A stretch of 64,000 nucleotides of DNA from NCBI GenBank assembly GCA_903928445.1, contig CAIYRB010000097.1, forward strand, positions 1 through 64,000, written 5' to 3'. Below the pieces are notes generated by a model that worked only from the letters and a program-made list of their open reading frames with translations, did no database searches and was not told where the DNA came from. The stretch is from an uncultured Pseudomonadota bacterium (GTDB taxonomy: Bacteria; Bdellovibrionota_B; Oligoflexia; Oligoflexales; CAIYRB01). Both the position numbers and the translations under genes were made by a program. Positions 8,118 to 18,266 of the stretch are shown piece by piece. Numbering within the stretch: position 1 is the stretch's first letter; every line of letters begins with the position of its first letter.

Positions 8118-10493
8118 ATGGATTTATTTGAAAACCGCAGCATTCCTGTCCTCGCCACGCGCAACGTGGTGATTTTCCCTGGAACCACCCTTCCTTTGAA
8201 CGTTGGAAGGGCCAAGAGCCTGGCTGCCATCGATACGGCGCAACTCGGCGATGGTTTGATCGTAGCGATCACGCAGCGCAGCGACGACAACGCCGATCCG
8301 TCCGAAGGTGAGCTCTATAAAGTCGGCACCCTGTGCAAGATCGAAAAGCAGCGTGGCTCCGCCGAGCACGGCTATCAGATCCTGGTGCGCGGTGTCCGTC
8401 GGGTGCGCATCACAGCGCATCAGTCCGACAAGCCATACCTCGCGGTGACGGTCGAAGCGCTTGATGACGTTCGTGACGGTGATGAGAAGACCATCGTCGC
8501 CCTGGTCACCAACATTAAATCAATGGCCAAGGACATCTTGGGCCTGATACCCGGCGATACGCGCCAAGTCGCCGAGCTCATCGCCGGGCTAGACGACGCC
8601 CAGCTTCTCACTAATCTCTGTGCCGAGTATCTCGAAGTGCCGCTGGCGACCAAGCAGGAGCTGCTTGAGATGACGTCGCTTAAGCAGCGTTCATTGAAGC
8701 TGCTCGAGTTGATGCAGATGCAAAAAGAGGCTCTGCAGCTGCAAAGCGAGATTCGCGAAAAATTAGCCACCAAGATGGGCAAACATCAGCGCGAGGCGAT
8801 CTTGCGCGAGCAGATGCGAACGATCAAAGAGGAGCTCGGCGACGACGACGGTAAGGCCAGCGACGATTACGCCGATAAGGTGAAGAAGTCGCCGATGCCG
8901 GAGAGCGTGAAAAAGACCGCACTGGATGAGGCCAAGCGCCTCGCCGACCTTGGCAACTCCTCGCCGGAGACCCACGTCATCCGCAATTATCTCGATTTGC
9001 TACTGGCGATGCCGTGGGACACGTCGACAACCGACAACCTCGACCTGGTACAGGCACGACAATCACTCGACACCGACCACTACGGATTAGAAAAGATCAA
9101 AAAGCGGATCATTCAACATCTAGCGGTCTTAAAGCTAAAGCAAGATCGCAAGGGTTCGATCCTGTTGTTTGTCGGCCCACCGGGAGTCGGCAAAACCAGC
9201 CTTGGTCAGAGCATTGCCAAGGCCCTCGGCCGCAAATTTGCCCGGGTCAGCTTGGGCGGCGTGCGCGACGACGCCGAGATTCGCGGCCATCGCCGCACCT
9301 ACGTTGGCGCCATGCCTGGTCGCATCATCCAGGCCCTAAAGCGTACCGGGGTCAATAATCCGGTATTCATGCTCGACGAAATCGACAAATTGGGGCGCGG
9401 CTACGGCGGCGATCCGGCGGCGGCTTTGCTCGAGGTGCTTGACCCTGAGCAAAACAGTGCCTTTGGCGACCACTATCTGGATGTGCCCTTTGACCTCTCA
9501 AAGGTGTTCTTCATCGCCACGGCCAATAATTTAGAATCCATCCCCGGGCCTCTGCTCGATCGGATGGAGGTCATCGACCTAAGCGGCTACACCACCGCCG
9601 AAAAGTTGCACATCGCCAAGAATCACCTGATTCCCAAGCAGCTGACCGAACACGGGATGAAGCCCGAACAGCTGCGGTTAGCCGATGACGCTTTGATGCG
9701 CCTGATCACTCACCACACCAGAGAGGCGGGAGTGCGCGATTTGGAACGCAAGCTCTCCGAAGTCATGCGCTATATGACCGAGAAGGTCATCGATGCCGAC
9801 GGCTTGCCACTGACCGTCGAGCTCAGTGACCTGGAAGAGGCGGTTGGGCCGGAGCGCTACGTCCACGAGGTCGCGGAACGGGTCGTTCCTGCTGGTGTCG
9901 TCACGGGCCTGGCTTGGACTCCGGTCGGCGGTGAGATCTTGTTTATTGAAGCGAGCCTGATGCCGGGCAGCGGCAAGCTGACCCTAACCGGGCAGCTGGG
10001 CGACGTCATGAAGGAGTCAGCACAGATCGCTCTAAGCTTGGTCCGGTCCAATCTGCCGTTGTACGTTCCTGGGTTTGATTATGACAAAAAGGACATTCAC
10101 ATTCACGTTCCAGCTGGTGCGATCCCGAAGGACGGCCCATCGGCCGGAGTGGCGATGCTGACGACCTTAGCCTCTTTATTTACGGGTAGACGCGTCAGCC
10201 CAGTATTGGCTATGACCGGAGAAATCACCCTGCGCGGCTCAGTGATGCCGGTTGGCGGCATCAAAGAAAAGGTCATGGCGGCCCACCGCGCCGGCATCGA
10301 ACGCATCATCCTACCTAAGCGCAATCAAAAGGACCTGCGCGACGTCCCAGATGAGGTGAAGGACCAATTGAAATTCGAGTTCGCCGAAACCGCCGAAGAG
10401 GTGCTCAAGTTTGCCCTGGACCTGGACGTGGCGAGCCCGCTGATGCACCTCAGGGCCGCAGCTCCAGCCGCGGCACCCAACCCAGCTCAATAA
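8118..10493 (+). CDS. lon: ATP-dependent protease La
   Basis: Lon is the cytosolic AAA+ serine protease that degrades misfolded and short-lived regulatory proteins. The 791-residue product has the N-terminal LAN substrate domain (residues about 5-200), a coiled-coil linker, the AAA+ module with Walker A GPPGVGKTSLG, Walker B VFMLDEIDK and sensor ATANNL, and the C-terminal protease domain. The Ser-Lys dyad is in PKDGPSAGVAM and in VMPVGGIKEKVMAAHRAGI. I chose the ATG at 8118 rather than one 13 codons upstream because AAGGGA precedes it and the protein then begins like other Lon proteins. A heat-shock-type promoter lies just upstream and a stable hairpin follows the stop. Confidence 0.96.
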   Translation: MDLFENRSIPVLATRNVVIFPGTTLPLNVGRAKSLAAIDTAQLGDGLIVAITQRSDDNADPSEGELYKVGTLCKIEKQRGSAEHGYQILVRGVRRVRITAHQSDKPYLAVTVEALDDVRDGDEKTIVALVTNIKSMAKDILGLIPGDTRQVAELIAGLDDAQLLTNLCAEYLEVPLATKQELLEMTSLKQRSLKLLELMQMQKEALQLQSEIREKLATKMGKHQREAILREQMRTIKEELGDDDGKASDDYADKVKKSPMPESVKKTALDEAKRLADLGNSSPETHVIRNYLDLLLAMPWDTSTTDNLDLVQARQSLDTDHYGLEKIKKRIIQHLAVLKLKQDRKGSILLFVGPPGVGKTSLGQSIAKALGRKFARVSLGGVRDDAEIRGHRRTYVGAMPGRIIQALKRTGVNNPVFMLDEIDKLGRGYGGDPAAALLEVLDPEQNSAFGDHYLDVPFDLSKVFFIATANNLESIPGPLLDRMEVIDLSGYTTAEKLHIAKNHLIPKQLTEHGMKPEQLRLADDALMRLITHHTREAGVRDLERKLSEVMRYMTEKVIDADGLPLTVELSDLEEAVGPERYVHEVAERVVPAGVVTGLAWTPVGGEILFIEASLMPGSGKLTLTGQLGDVMKESAQIALSLVRSNLPLYVPGFDYDKKDIHIHVPAGAIPKDGPSAGVAMLTTLASLFTGRRVSPVLAMTGEITLRGSVMPVGGIKEKVMAAHRAGIERIILPKRNQKDLRDVPDEVKDQLKFEFAETAEEVLKFALDLDVASPLMHLRAAAPAAAPNPAQ

Positions 10494-10509
10494 TAAGATC
10501 AGGGACTTA

Positions 10510-10549
10510 AGGGCCGCCTCGACACTTGCAAAAGTGGTGGGACGGCCCT
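10510..10549 (+). terminator. Hairpin downstream of lon
   Basis: AGGGCCG at 10510-10516 pairs with CGGCCCT at 10543-10549, and an inner ACTT/AAGT stem sits in the loop. There is no T-run after it, so it may act as a Rho-assisted end or a 3' stabiliser rather than a classical intrinsic terminator. Confidence 0.5.
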
Positions 10550-10613
10550 GCCACTTTGCCTGTGCTTATGGTAGCCTGGTACTCCTTTTTGCGTTTAAGG
10601 AAGCCTGATCCCT

Positions 10614-12923
10614 ATGACCGCTACCGCCTCGCCCGCGCTCCAGCCAACTGACCAAGCCATCGTTGATGCCGAAATGGCGCTCCATAAGCTCGTGCAGGAG
10701 GCCGTGCGCGAGGCCGCTCTGGCCACGGCTCCAGACATGAACGCAATCAAAAGCCGCCTCATCGAATTGCGTGACGAGGCGATCACGGCGAACGAGCATG
10801 ATCTCCCAGCATTGTTTCAACAGCTCTACACGCACCATAGCTTGGCGGCGCGTTCCTTCGACACCAAGCTACCCGACATGCGAGCGCCGTATTTTGCCCA
10901 TGTCCGCCTCAGTGAACGCGGTAAAAAGCGCGACGTGCTGATCGGCTACCAAACATTTATCGATACCAAGGCTGGAATCACCATCATCGACTGGCGCCAT
11001 GCGGCGTTGGCCAAGGTTTTTTTCAACTACCGCGAAGGCGATGAGTACGAACTCGAATTGCCGGGACGCACGGCCGCTGGCATCCTGGAAATGCGCCGCG
11101 TCATCAGCTTCGACATCGGCGAACTAGTCGGAATCTCCAGCCCTAACCTCACGCTCAGCCGCGAGCGCGGCGGTCACTGGGTGAGCTTGGCCGGCCAAAC
11201 CCAGCCGGAGCTTAGCGGCGGCGCTGGCAAGGCGGTGAACGTCCAACAGTTTGGCATCGGTGCTACAAACCGGCGCCTACCCGACGTCTCGGCCCTGCTT
11301 GATCCCGAGCAATACGATATTTTAAACCGCGAGGACCAAGGCGCATTGTTGATCTTAGGCGGAGCCGGCAGTGGCAAGACCACGATCGCCCTGCACCGTA
11401 TGGCGCTGCTTTCCTACAAACGCCCGCGCTTTTATCAGCAGCGGGAAATGCAGGTCGTGGTGCCGGAACAGGGTCTGGTGCGACTCACCCAGCGCCTCCT
11501 TGCTGGACTTGGATTGGACAACGTCAACGTCGCGACCTTCGACCTCTGGGTGACCGATCAAGGGCGGCACATCCTCAAAGGGTTGCCAAGGCGACTCTAT
11601 GATTGGACGCCGTCCCAGGTGGTCCTAATCAAACGCCATGCGGCCATGAATGCGGTGCTAGACGCCTATGTCGACATCCATGTTGAGCGCATCGCCGCCG
11701 CCTTTGCCTTCCTGGTCAAGGGCTGGCACGAAGAGCTCGTTGCTGCCTTCAGAAAGGATCGCCACCCGCTCATGCAGCGGGTCGATCACCTCGAGCAGCG
11801 CTGCTTTCACATCCTAGGCGAAGAGTCCAAGGAAGGCTCGACCAAATGGCGCCGCGACAGCTTGAGCCGCTTTTTCAAGGAACGCCGGACGCTGCTTTGG
11901 GACTGCGATACGGCGCGCTCCGAGCTGTACTGCGAACCAGCACTCCACGCGGTCCTACAGCGTGAATCCGCCGGACAGATCACGGCCAAGATGACCACCG
12001 AACTCGCACGCCATACGCAGCGTCAGTTCGAAGATGCCCATGGCGGCATCACCGACGGGGTCGAACTAGAATTCACTAGAACGGTGGATGACCAGGAGTT
12101 AGAGGCGGACGACTACGCGGGAACCATGGACGTCGAGGACTTTACCGTCCTCCTCGGCTGGATGCTGCGCCTGCACGGACGCGTTCAACGCAAGGGCAAG
12201 TCGCTGCCGGAATACAAGCATTTGGTGATCGACGAAGCGCAGGATGTCGGCCCTCTAGAGCTTCGCCTCCTCGGCCACGCACAGGCTGCCGACGCAACCA
12301 TGACCGTAGCCGGAGACGCTGTCCAACAATCCGATCCAACTGTATCGTTTATGGGTTGGGACCAGGTCTTAAGCGAATTGCAGGTGGCAGAAAGCGAGGA
12401 GGCCAGACTCAACACCAACTACCGTTGCCCACGTCCGGTCGCTGAGTTCGGCAGGAAGGTGCTAGGTTCGATGGCGCCCAAAGAGCTGCCTAGGTCGATC
12501 AAAGAAGGACGCGAAGTCATTTTTTCGCTCGTACCGAACGAAGGCCTCGCCATTGTTGCCATCACCGAAGCGCTGAGCACCTTGCTCGACCAAGAGCGTC
12601 TGGCCTCGGTCGCCATCATCTGCGAGACCGAAGAGGGAGCGCGGCATTTCTTCGAAAGCTTGCGCAGCACCTGCGACGTCCGTCTCGTGATCGATGGCGA
12701 GTTTAGCTTCAAGCCAGGGATCGACATCACCGACGTCTCGCAGGTCAAGGGTCTTGAGTTCGACTATGTCATCCTACCCGATGTCAATATCGGAACCTAC
12801 CCGGACACTCCAGTCGCACGACGGTCATTGCATATTGCGGTGACTCGCGCCGTGCACCAACTGTGGGTGCTGTCGGTCGGACGGCCGTCCCCGATTTTAA
12901 GCAGTGCTGCTGCGGCTACCTAA
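10614..12923 (+). CDS. HelD-like superfamily 1 helicase (UvrD/Rep fold)
   Basis: This 769-residue ATPase has a helical N-terminal arm, then a segment with the HelD-type pattern PYFAHVRL ... IGYQTFID ... ITIIDWRHAALAKVFF at about residues 98-140. The helicase core shows Walker A GGAGSGKTTIALHR, Walker B VIDEAQDV, motif III VAGDAVQQ, motif IV NTNYRCPRP, motif V VKGLEFDYVILPD and motif VI HIAVTRAVHQLWV. HelD proteins of Gram-positive bacteria release stalled RNA polymerase from DNA, and that is the inferred role here; a UvrD-like DNA helicase is the alternative. AAGGAAG precedes the ATG. It stands alone between lon and convergent lipoprotein genes. Confidence 0.78.
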   Translation: MTATASPALQPTDQAIVDAEMALHKLVQEAVREAALATAPDMNAIKSRLIELRDEAITANEHDLPALFQQLYTHHSLAARSFDTKLPDMRAPYFAHVRLSERGKKRDVLIGYQTFIDTKAGITIIDWRHAALAKVFFNYREGDEYELELPGRTAAGILEMRRVISFDIGELVGISSPNLTLSRERGGHWVSLAGQTQPELSGGAGKAVNVQQFGIGATNRRLPDVSALLDPEQYDILNREDQGALLILGGAGSGKTTIALHRMALLSYKRPRFYQQREMQVVVPEQGLVRLTQRLLAGLGLDNVNVATFDLWVTDQGRHILKGLPRRLYDWTPSQVVLIKRHAAMNAVLDAYVDIHVERIAAAFAFLVKGWHEELVAAFRKDRHPLMQRVDHLEQRCFHILGEESKEGSTKWRRDSLSRFFKERRTLLWDCDTARSELYCEPALHAVLQRESAGQITAKMTTELARHTQRQFEDAHGGITDGVELEFTRTVDDQELEADDYAGTMDVEDFTVLLGWMLRLHGRVQRKGKSLPEYKHLVIDEAQDVGPLELRLLGHAQAADATMTVAGDAVQQSDPTVSFMGWDQVLSELQVAESEEARLNTNYRCPRPVAEFGRKVLGSMAPKELPRSIKEGREVIFSLVPNEGLAIVAITEALSTLLDQERLASVAIICETEEGARHFFESLRSTCDVRLVIDGEFSFKPGIDITDVSQVKGLEFDYVILPDVNIGTYPDTPVARRSLHIAVTRAVHQLWVLSVGRPSPILSSAAAAT

Positions 12924-13039
12924 GGCCATTCGTAAGCCAACTGGTTGATCTTTAAATGAGCAGGGCCGGTACCGGAAAGAAACAGTGCATCTCCCAATCA
13001 ATCAGCCGGCGCCGAGACAGTCTTTTTGACCCACCAGGA

Positions 13040-13080
13040 ATAAAGAAACCCCCGGAGTGGACGCATCCAAACCGGGGGCT
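13040..13080 (-). terminator. Intrinsic terminator of the large lipoprotein gene
   Basis: On the minus strand CCCCCGG, a 16-base loop and CCGGGGG are followed by TTTCTTTATT. The hairpin sits about 30 bases past the stop codon of the gene ending at 13110. The plus strand lacks a T-run on its side. Confidence 0.85.
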
Positions 13081-13109
13081 AGCGATCAGAGATTCGCTAC
13101 ACGTTCATG

Positions 13110-15596
13110 TTACTTGCCGACGTAGGAGCCACCCACCACCAGAGTCGCCAGTGTCGACTGGTCAGGAGCCGTATCGGTGTTAGACTTTGCCGGGTCGAAG
13201 TCCGATTGACTCGGGAGGTCTGGAGCTTTAGACGGATCCAAGCCCGCGCACTTGCTGGCTTCTACAGTCTTCATGTACCGGCTGCCGTCGAGCGGCTTGA
13301 TGACATATTTGCTGTCGTCGGATAACGCGCCAGCTTTGATCGAGAAGTCGGCAATGTAGAAGCCGCGGTCTTTGTCTTGGTGACCAGGGATCTGCAGGTT
13401 GTTGCCGTCGTATTGCAGACGGAAGCCGTGGCCAATCGCCTTCAGACTGGTATCGCCGCTGGCTTCGTTGGCTGCCGTATGAGTGTATGGGACGACGATC
13501 GGCGCATCGAAGCTGACCGCCTTGCCATTGCTGTCGACAAGACCCATGTACATGGTCCATGGCTGGCTTGGATTACCGACTGCCCAAGAGTAACTCGTGT
13601 CCTGCTGGCCGGCTTGAAAGGCGGGGGTTTTATTAGCGATCATCTTATCCAGCGTGGTTTTATCGACCAAGGACTGGATGTTGGGGCTCATTCCCGAGTT
13701 AGGAACCGTTTGGCCCGAGGCCATGGCGATAGGAGTCGAACCGTCAGCCGCATAGAGCTGCATTTTACTGAGATCAAATTTATAGGTGACCGGCGACGTC
13801 AGCGGGAAAGGTGCCCAGGGGTTAGGAGAATTGGAGCCGCCACCATTGTTGTTGTTTGTATCGGTGGAGGGAGGAGTCTGGAAATCCGTATTTGCGGTGA
13901 TCATGGCCGCAGTGATGTTGCCGACCAAGCAGCTTTGCACGCAATACAAGGTTATATCACCTTGGGTAGCGGTGACGTCCTGTTGGCTATAGACAGCAGC
14001 GCCAGTCGCTGTGCCGTTGCTATCGAGGATAATGTCCACCCGGCCACCAAGGGCCTGGGAATTGAAGCTACTGTTACCAGTCGTCGACAACGTGAAGTCT
14101 ATTGCTGGCGAGACGTCGGTCCAGCTCGGCGGGCCGCTCATGCCGCCACCACCATTGCTCTGGGTGCCGGTTTTTTTAAACTTCTTGCTCGCCTTGTCAT
14201 AGTTGACGCGGACTTGTTGGTTACTGGTCTGATCCCAGGCATTTAACTCGAGACCGTCGAGGGCATCCAGGGCAAGGGCGGTACGTGTGTACTTGGTGAG
14301 ACGACCTGCCGAGCTCGCGACCTTATAGCTCGCCGGCGTGACGCTCTTGTCGCCATAGGTGTCTTGGGTGAGAACGGTGCCTGCCGGTAGAGTTTGGTTA
14401 TTGTCTGCCCAAAGTCCGTAGTAGCTGGCGAAGGCATGGACCGGCTTGCCGTTGACGGTTCCTTGTAGAGGCATGCCGCCGTGCAGCTTAATGCGGTTCT
14501 TTGTGGTGTTGTCATAGAGACCATAGCTCCAAACGTTCATATTGAACTGAGTTTGGTCCTTACAGAAATCTCCCGGTGCCTTTTGGTTTGGATCGCTGCT
14601 GGTGGTCGTGCCGTGGCCCGAGAAGAATTGCTGATTCCAGTCGAGGGTGTAGTTTTCTTCCGAACTATAGTTGCCGCCGCCTCCGCCCGAGCCGCTCTGA
14701 CCGGTTGAAGAGCTGGACTGGTGCAACCGGGCGACGCCACCAATGACTTTGGGTGGTGTCGAGCTGTCGGTCTTTAAAAGTACCGAAACGGCCTCTTCGC
14801 TTTTTTCTTCGCCGCTGCCGTGTTGGCGCTCGTCTTTGCTGACTAAGCGCAGCAGCACCTGACCTTTGTCATTGCGCTTGCTTTCCAAAAGCCCCGTGCC
14901 CGATGGTACCGTGGAGCCATCGTCTTTGACCACCTTCTGTACGAAGGTCATGCGGAAGATACCAAGCGGATTGATGTCGCTGGGCCCTTGGGCAACCGCC
15001 AATCCAATGGCAAAGCGGCTAGTGTGGCCACCGTCGCCGCCACCACCACCACCTTCGATCTGATCAAACCAGATCTTTGCGGTCAAAGGCTTGTTTTCGG
15101 GACGCTTGCTGTCAACGGACACATTGACCATCTTGACTTGTTTGCCCCCGCTAGACGAGCTACTGCCGCCGCCCGAGCTACCACCGCTGCTCTTATCGCA
15201 GAGGTTCATGTCAAACGTCGCAACGTAAGGGCCTTTGTTGACCACCTTATCGTCGGCATAATCCAGCTGACCCAAGAAGCACATAATCGTTGAAATCGTG
15301 CTCAGCGACTCGAGTGATTGGTCATCAACGTTGAAATGACCTTGGTCGCTATCATAGTCGGCAAGTGACGCGCCGCTAGCCGATGTGAACAAATTAAGCG
15401 CGCCCGGTATAGTCAGTGACGAGGTCTTATCATTCACCGTCGCACTGTCGACATCCTTCACATCCTGCGGGCTTGTCGTGCTGTCCGGCGCAGCGGTCGA
15501 CGAGTTATTGGTGCTGCTGCCCTTCTTGCGACAGGCCGCAGTCGAGGCCGCAAGGGCCGCGCCGACAAGGACTGAGGTGACAATTTTACGCTTCAT
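13110..15596 (-). CDS. Large Ser/Gly/Thr-rich lipoprotein of unknown function
   Basis: I do not recognise the family. The 828-residue product begins with a lipoprotein signal peptide ending in a lipobox near ASTAAC (Cys22). A basic KKGSS patch and a Ser/Thr/Asp linker follow. Low-complexity Gly/Ser loops occur at about residues 138-150, 184-192 and 300-310, and Asn/Gly loops in the C-terminal half. The rest is rich in short beta-like segments. Only a handful of cysteines are present, including a paired CVQSC. AAGGGGAA precedes the ATG and an intrinsic terminator follows, so it is probably a single-gene transcript. Its N-terminal design recurs in the lipoproteins at 16824 and 18727, suggesting an outer-membrane or surface set under related control. 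Confidence 0.7.
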   Translation of the reverse strand: MKRKIVTSVLVGAALAASTAACRKKGSSTNNSSTAAPDSTTSPQDVKDVDSATVNDKTSSLTIPGALNLFTSASGASLADYDSDQGHFNVDDQSLESLSTISTIMCFLGQLDYADDKVVNKGPYVATFDMNLCDKSSGGSSGGGSSSSSGGKQVKMVNVSVDSKRPENKPLTAKIWFDQIEGGGGGGDGGHTSRFAIGLAVAQGPSDINPLGIFRMTFVQKVVKDDGSTVPSGTGLLESKRNDKGQVLLRLVSKDERQHGSGEEKSEEAVSVLLKTDSSTPPKVIGGVARLHQSSSSTGQSGSGGGGGNYSSEENYTLDWNQQFFSGHGTTTSSDPNQKAPGDFCKDQTQFNMNVWSYGLYDNTTKNRIKLHGGMPLQGTVNGKPVHAFASYYGLWADNNQTLPAGTVLTQDTYGDKSVTPASYKVASSAGRLTKYTRTALALDALDGLELNAWDQTSNQQVRVNYDKASKKFKKTGTQSNGGGGMSGPPSWTDVSPAIDFTLSTTGNSSFNSQALGGRVDIILDSNGTATGAAVYSQQDVTATQGDITLYCVQSCLVGNITAAMITANTDFQTPPSTDTNNNNGGGSNSPNPWAPFPLTSPVTYKFDLSKMQLYAADGSTPIAMASGQTVPNSGMSPNIQSLVDKTTLDKMIANKTPAFQAGQQDTSYSWAVGNPSQPWTMYMGLVDSNGKAVSFDAPIVVPYTHTAANEASGDTSLKAIGHGFRLQYDGNNLQIPGHQDKDRGFYIADFSIKAGALSDDSKYVIKPLDGSRYMKTVEASKCAGLDPSKAPDLPSQSDFDPAKSNTDTAPDQSTLATLVVGGSYVGK

Positions 15597-15800
15597 GAAT
15601 AGATTCCCCTTGGTTAAAGATATTGACTGCTTACGTACTGCCTACAATTGCATCCGAACCCCTAGTCCAGCACGCCCTGCGATGCGCTGGCTTAGGCCTA
15701 TTCGGTCGGCGCAAAACGCAAGAAACTTGAGCCCAAAGACTAGGTGTCCAAAGTTATCAGGTGGTTAAAGCTTGAAATGAGGACCCGGCAATTGGGCCTG

Positions 15801-16673
15801 CTATTTCGTGAAGGGAAATAGCTGCACGTTCAGCTGCATCACTTGCTCTCCAGACTGCTCGGGATCTTCCATTGCAGCTACAGCAGCGACCAGTTCTTCA
15901 ATCTTCCCCTTAAGGATGTGAATTGCTGTGCGCGGTAGAGACACCGTGACAGCGCGAATATCACGCTGCCCTTCATCGACTGAAGTGATCGCCTGTGCCC
16001 CGATTTGGATCATATTTTGATGGAAGGCAACGATCGCCAATGAATCCACTTCGGACTCGGTCGCAACGGCTTGCGCCGAGCGGACATAACGGCCCAGACC
16101 TTGATCGTAGCGTATAACACCAAGCTCGGCCAGAAGGGCTAAGCTCTTTTTAATCTGTTCAAGTCGTAAGGGAAATAGCAGCTTTTCCTTGATCCATTCG
16201 GGATCCCCAGAAAAATCGGTCAAGGCCGTCATCTCGCGAATCACCGGATGAAACCATTCACTAAAGTACTCGGCCAGCTCCGCTCCCAGCTCGCTTGGCT
16301 TGGCCTGCTGCTTATATCCCATGAGCAGCTCTAAAAAGCGGTCGCGGTCGGCTGGAACCCGCGCATTGGAATATTTAACCAGCGTCAACCAGTAGCGACG
16401 ATCAGGGCCGTGAAGATCGAGGGCTAGGGCGATTTTTTCGGCGGCCTTCGACGTCAAAGGGCGCTTACCAACGATCACCAGGCGGATGGTATTTGTCAGC
16501 GAGAAGCCCAAATCATCGGCGAATTTAAGATACGAATAGGTCTCATCATCCGCCTTGCGCATCAAGTAAAGAGCCTTTAGGTAATCACGGTGACTCAAAT
16601 AATGCGTAACCACCGCCGATGCGGCAAAGATACGCAGGATTTTACGTGAGTCGACGCCCAAAGAGACTTCCAA
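15801..16673 (-). CDS. TIGR02147/DUF4423 family probable regulator
   Basis: This protein of up to 290 residues resembles the TIGR02147 family expanded in Fibrobacter and Bdellovibrionota. It has a DYLKAL opening, a helix-turn-helix-like stretch (FADDLGFSLTNTIRLVIVGKRPLT) at about residues 52-74, the LALDL and YWLTLVKY signatures, and a C-terminal half matching the effector region (SLALLAELGVI, AIVAFHQNMI, VTVSLPRTA). Family members are thought to be transcriptional regulators, but their ligands and targets are unknown. The listed start is a TTG without a clear ribosome site, so the true start may lie some 20 codons further in. It sits between two lipoprotein genes transcribed in the same direction and is a natural candidate for their regulator. 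Confidence 0.75.
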   Translation of the reverse strand: MEVSLGVDSRKILRIFAASAVVTHYLSHRDYLKALYLMRKADDETYSYLKFADDLGFSLTNTIRLVIVGKRPLTSKAAEKIALALDLHGPDRRYWLTLVKYSNARVPADRDRFLELLMGYKQQAKPSELGAELAEYFSEWFHPVIREMTALTDFSGDPEWIKEKLLFPLRLEQIKKSLALLAELGVIRYDQGLGRYVRSAQAVATESEVDSLAIVAFHQNMIQIGAQAITSVDEGQRDIRAVTVSLPRTAIHILKGKIEELVAAVAAMEDPEQSGEQVMQLNVQLFPFTK

Positions 16674-16782
16674 ACTAAGGTGCAGGATTTAGGTACAGAC
16701 ATGAAACACATGAGCACGATCGGCAGCTACGAGTTGCGAGCGCATCCAGGTCGGTTCCGGATCAGGTGCAGCCAAGGAGTCA

Positions 16783-16809
16783 ACCGGGACGACCCATGGT
16801 CGTCCCGGT
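16783..16809 (-). terminator. Perfect 12-bp stem-loop after the 16824 lipoprotein gene
   Basis: ACCGGGACGACC (16783-16794), a CAT loop and GGTCGTCCCGGT (16798-16809) form a perfect 12-bp stem 15 bases past the stop codon. No T-run follows on either strand, so its terminating strength is uncertain. Confidence 0.6.
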
Positions 16810-16823
16810 GGCTCAGTCTACAT

Positions 16824-18266
16824 TTACTTGAAGTCGCAGCGGCGGTTGGTCATCAGCATCATCCACTTTGCTTGGGTGCCATCAGCATCATCGCCGGCCA
16901 CTGAGATCCGTGGGTCAACCATACCAGAAGTAGCGCTGTTGGCGACGCTTGAGTAGGTGATCACCGCCTGCTTCTTTTGCGTGCCGCCCTCCCTATCATA
17001 AATTGTCATGGTCACCGTGCCACTGTTTGGAATACATGGCTCCGTGCTATGCACCAAGTCAAACTGGACGTTTGCATAGGCCATCGTGCTGAACCACTTG
17101 GGGTTTCCGCTGGCATCGCTTGCAGTCTTGTAGATCGTTCCAGAAACGATGCTGTGAGCAAGCGGCTTGTCGCTGCTGTCAAAATAGGTCTGGATCACCA
17201 ATGGGTCATTGGCACGGACTTGATCGACGTGCGTCAGGTCGCTGGTGACAGTGGCCTTATCGTCGAGGACCTGGTCGAGACGGGTGAAATTATGGGTGAT
17301 TGTATGCTTGCGCACTTTAGTCGCATTCGCTACGTCTGAAGCGCTCGCCGTTGAGACGCCCCAAGTCACCAAGCGATAGCCAGTTGAGCCAAAGCTGCTG
17401 TTAATCGACACGGGCTCTGTCGCAAGAACGCCCTTCTTGCGGGGGAGATACTTGCGGTTAGCGGCGCCAGCGTTCTTAAAGCGGGCGAGGAGGCTCAGAC
17501 CGTCCACTTGGTTGTCGTCTGACCACTTAATGTGCGCATACTTGCCGCCAGTACCGCAGGCCATCGCCGCGCTGGACTGGCCAGTGATCGGCTTAGCCGC
17601 CACCCAGAAGCGATGCTCTTCGTTCGTCGCGGTTTGGGTGACATTGGTTTGCGCCTTGTCATTCAGGGTGATATTCAAGTCGCGGTTATCAGTCTGAATC
17701 ACTTCGACTAGGTTGGCAAAGCTAAACGGTGCCGGCAGCTTGAGAGTCGACGTCGGCGAGGTCTCTGGGTACTGCAGGAGTAGCGGCTCAACATACATAT
17801 TTGAAGCGCTGCCGGAGTCATTCTTTGAACTAGCAAAGACGCCGTCGGTCGCTTCTGGCCAGGTCAGCGTGCCCGTGCGTGATTGCAACGTCGATCCAAG
17901 GACACAGTTGGGTGTAACAGCTCCCTTGGTGCTCCTAGCCGAGGGCATGCCAAGTACAGGACTACTAGAATCAGCAAGCTCCAACGCCAGGGCCGCGCTG
18001 CTCGTCCCACCGTTGGAGCCGGCCGCCGCTGCGCTAGTGGCTGTATCGATGCCGCTCTGCGTCAGCTGGGCCTGAGTTTGACCGTTGCTGACAACATCGG
18101 CTGCTGCGGGCTGCTTCGCTAAGGTATTAACCGACGGATCTGGATCAGTCGTGGTCTGAGACGCATCGGTGGGGGTCGCAGTGGTGGTCCCACCGCCCTT
18201 GCTTCCACATGACGCTAATGACACCGTGAGAGCAAGGAACGCGGACTGTTTGCTGCTGCTTCGCAT
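16824..18266 (-). CDS. Lipoprotein of unknown function (480 residues)
   Basis: No known family is recognised. The protein starts with a lipoprotein signal peptide ending near SLASC (Cys20), then a Gly/Thr/Asp-rich linker of about 50 residues of the same kind as in the lipoproteins at 13110 and 18727. The body is polar and beta-rich, with a few scattered cysteines (NCVLGS near 117, MACGTGG near 236, EPCIPNSG near 415 and RRCDFK at the extreme C-terminus). AAGGAGG lies just ahead of the ATG, a strong ribosome site. The gene lies directly upstream of the TIGR02147 regulator on the same strand, separated by a strong hairpin. Outer-membrane anchoring is inferred from the lipobox only. Confidence 0.7.
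   Translation of the reverse strand: MRSSSKQSAFLALTVSLASCGSKGGGTTTATPTDASQTTTDPDPSVNTLAKQPAAADVVSNGQTQAQLTQSGIDTATSAAAAGSNGGTSSAALALELADSSSPVLGMPSARSTKGAVTPNCVLGSTLQSRTGTLTWPEATDGVFASSKNDSGSASNMYVEPLLLQYPETSPTSTLKLPAPFSFANLVEVIQTDNRDLNITLNDKAQTNVTQTATNEEHRFWVAAKPITGQSSAAMACGTGGKYAHIKWSDDNQVDGLSLLARFKNAGAANRKYLPRKKGVLATEPVSINSSFGSTGYRLVTWGVSTASASDVANATKVRKHTITHNFTRLDQVLDDKATVTSDLTHVDQVRANDPLVIQTYFDSSDKPLAHSIVSGTIYKTASDASGNPKWFSTMAYANVQFDLVHSTEPCIPNSGTVTMTIYDREGGTQKKQAVITYSSVANSATSGMVDPRISVAGDDADGTQAKWMMLMTNRRCDFK

Noticed and set aside
13377-14246. 289-codon open frame on the plus strand
   Set aside because: It is antisense to the 13110 lipoprotein gene, has no ribosome site, and its codon use follows the opposite strand.
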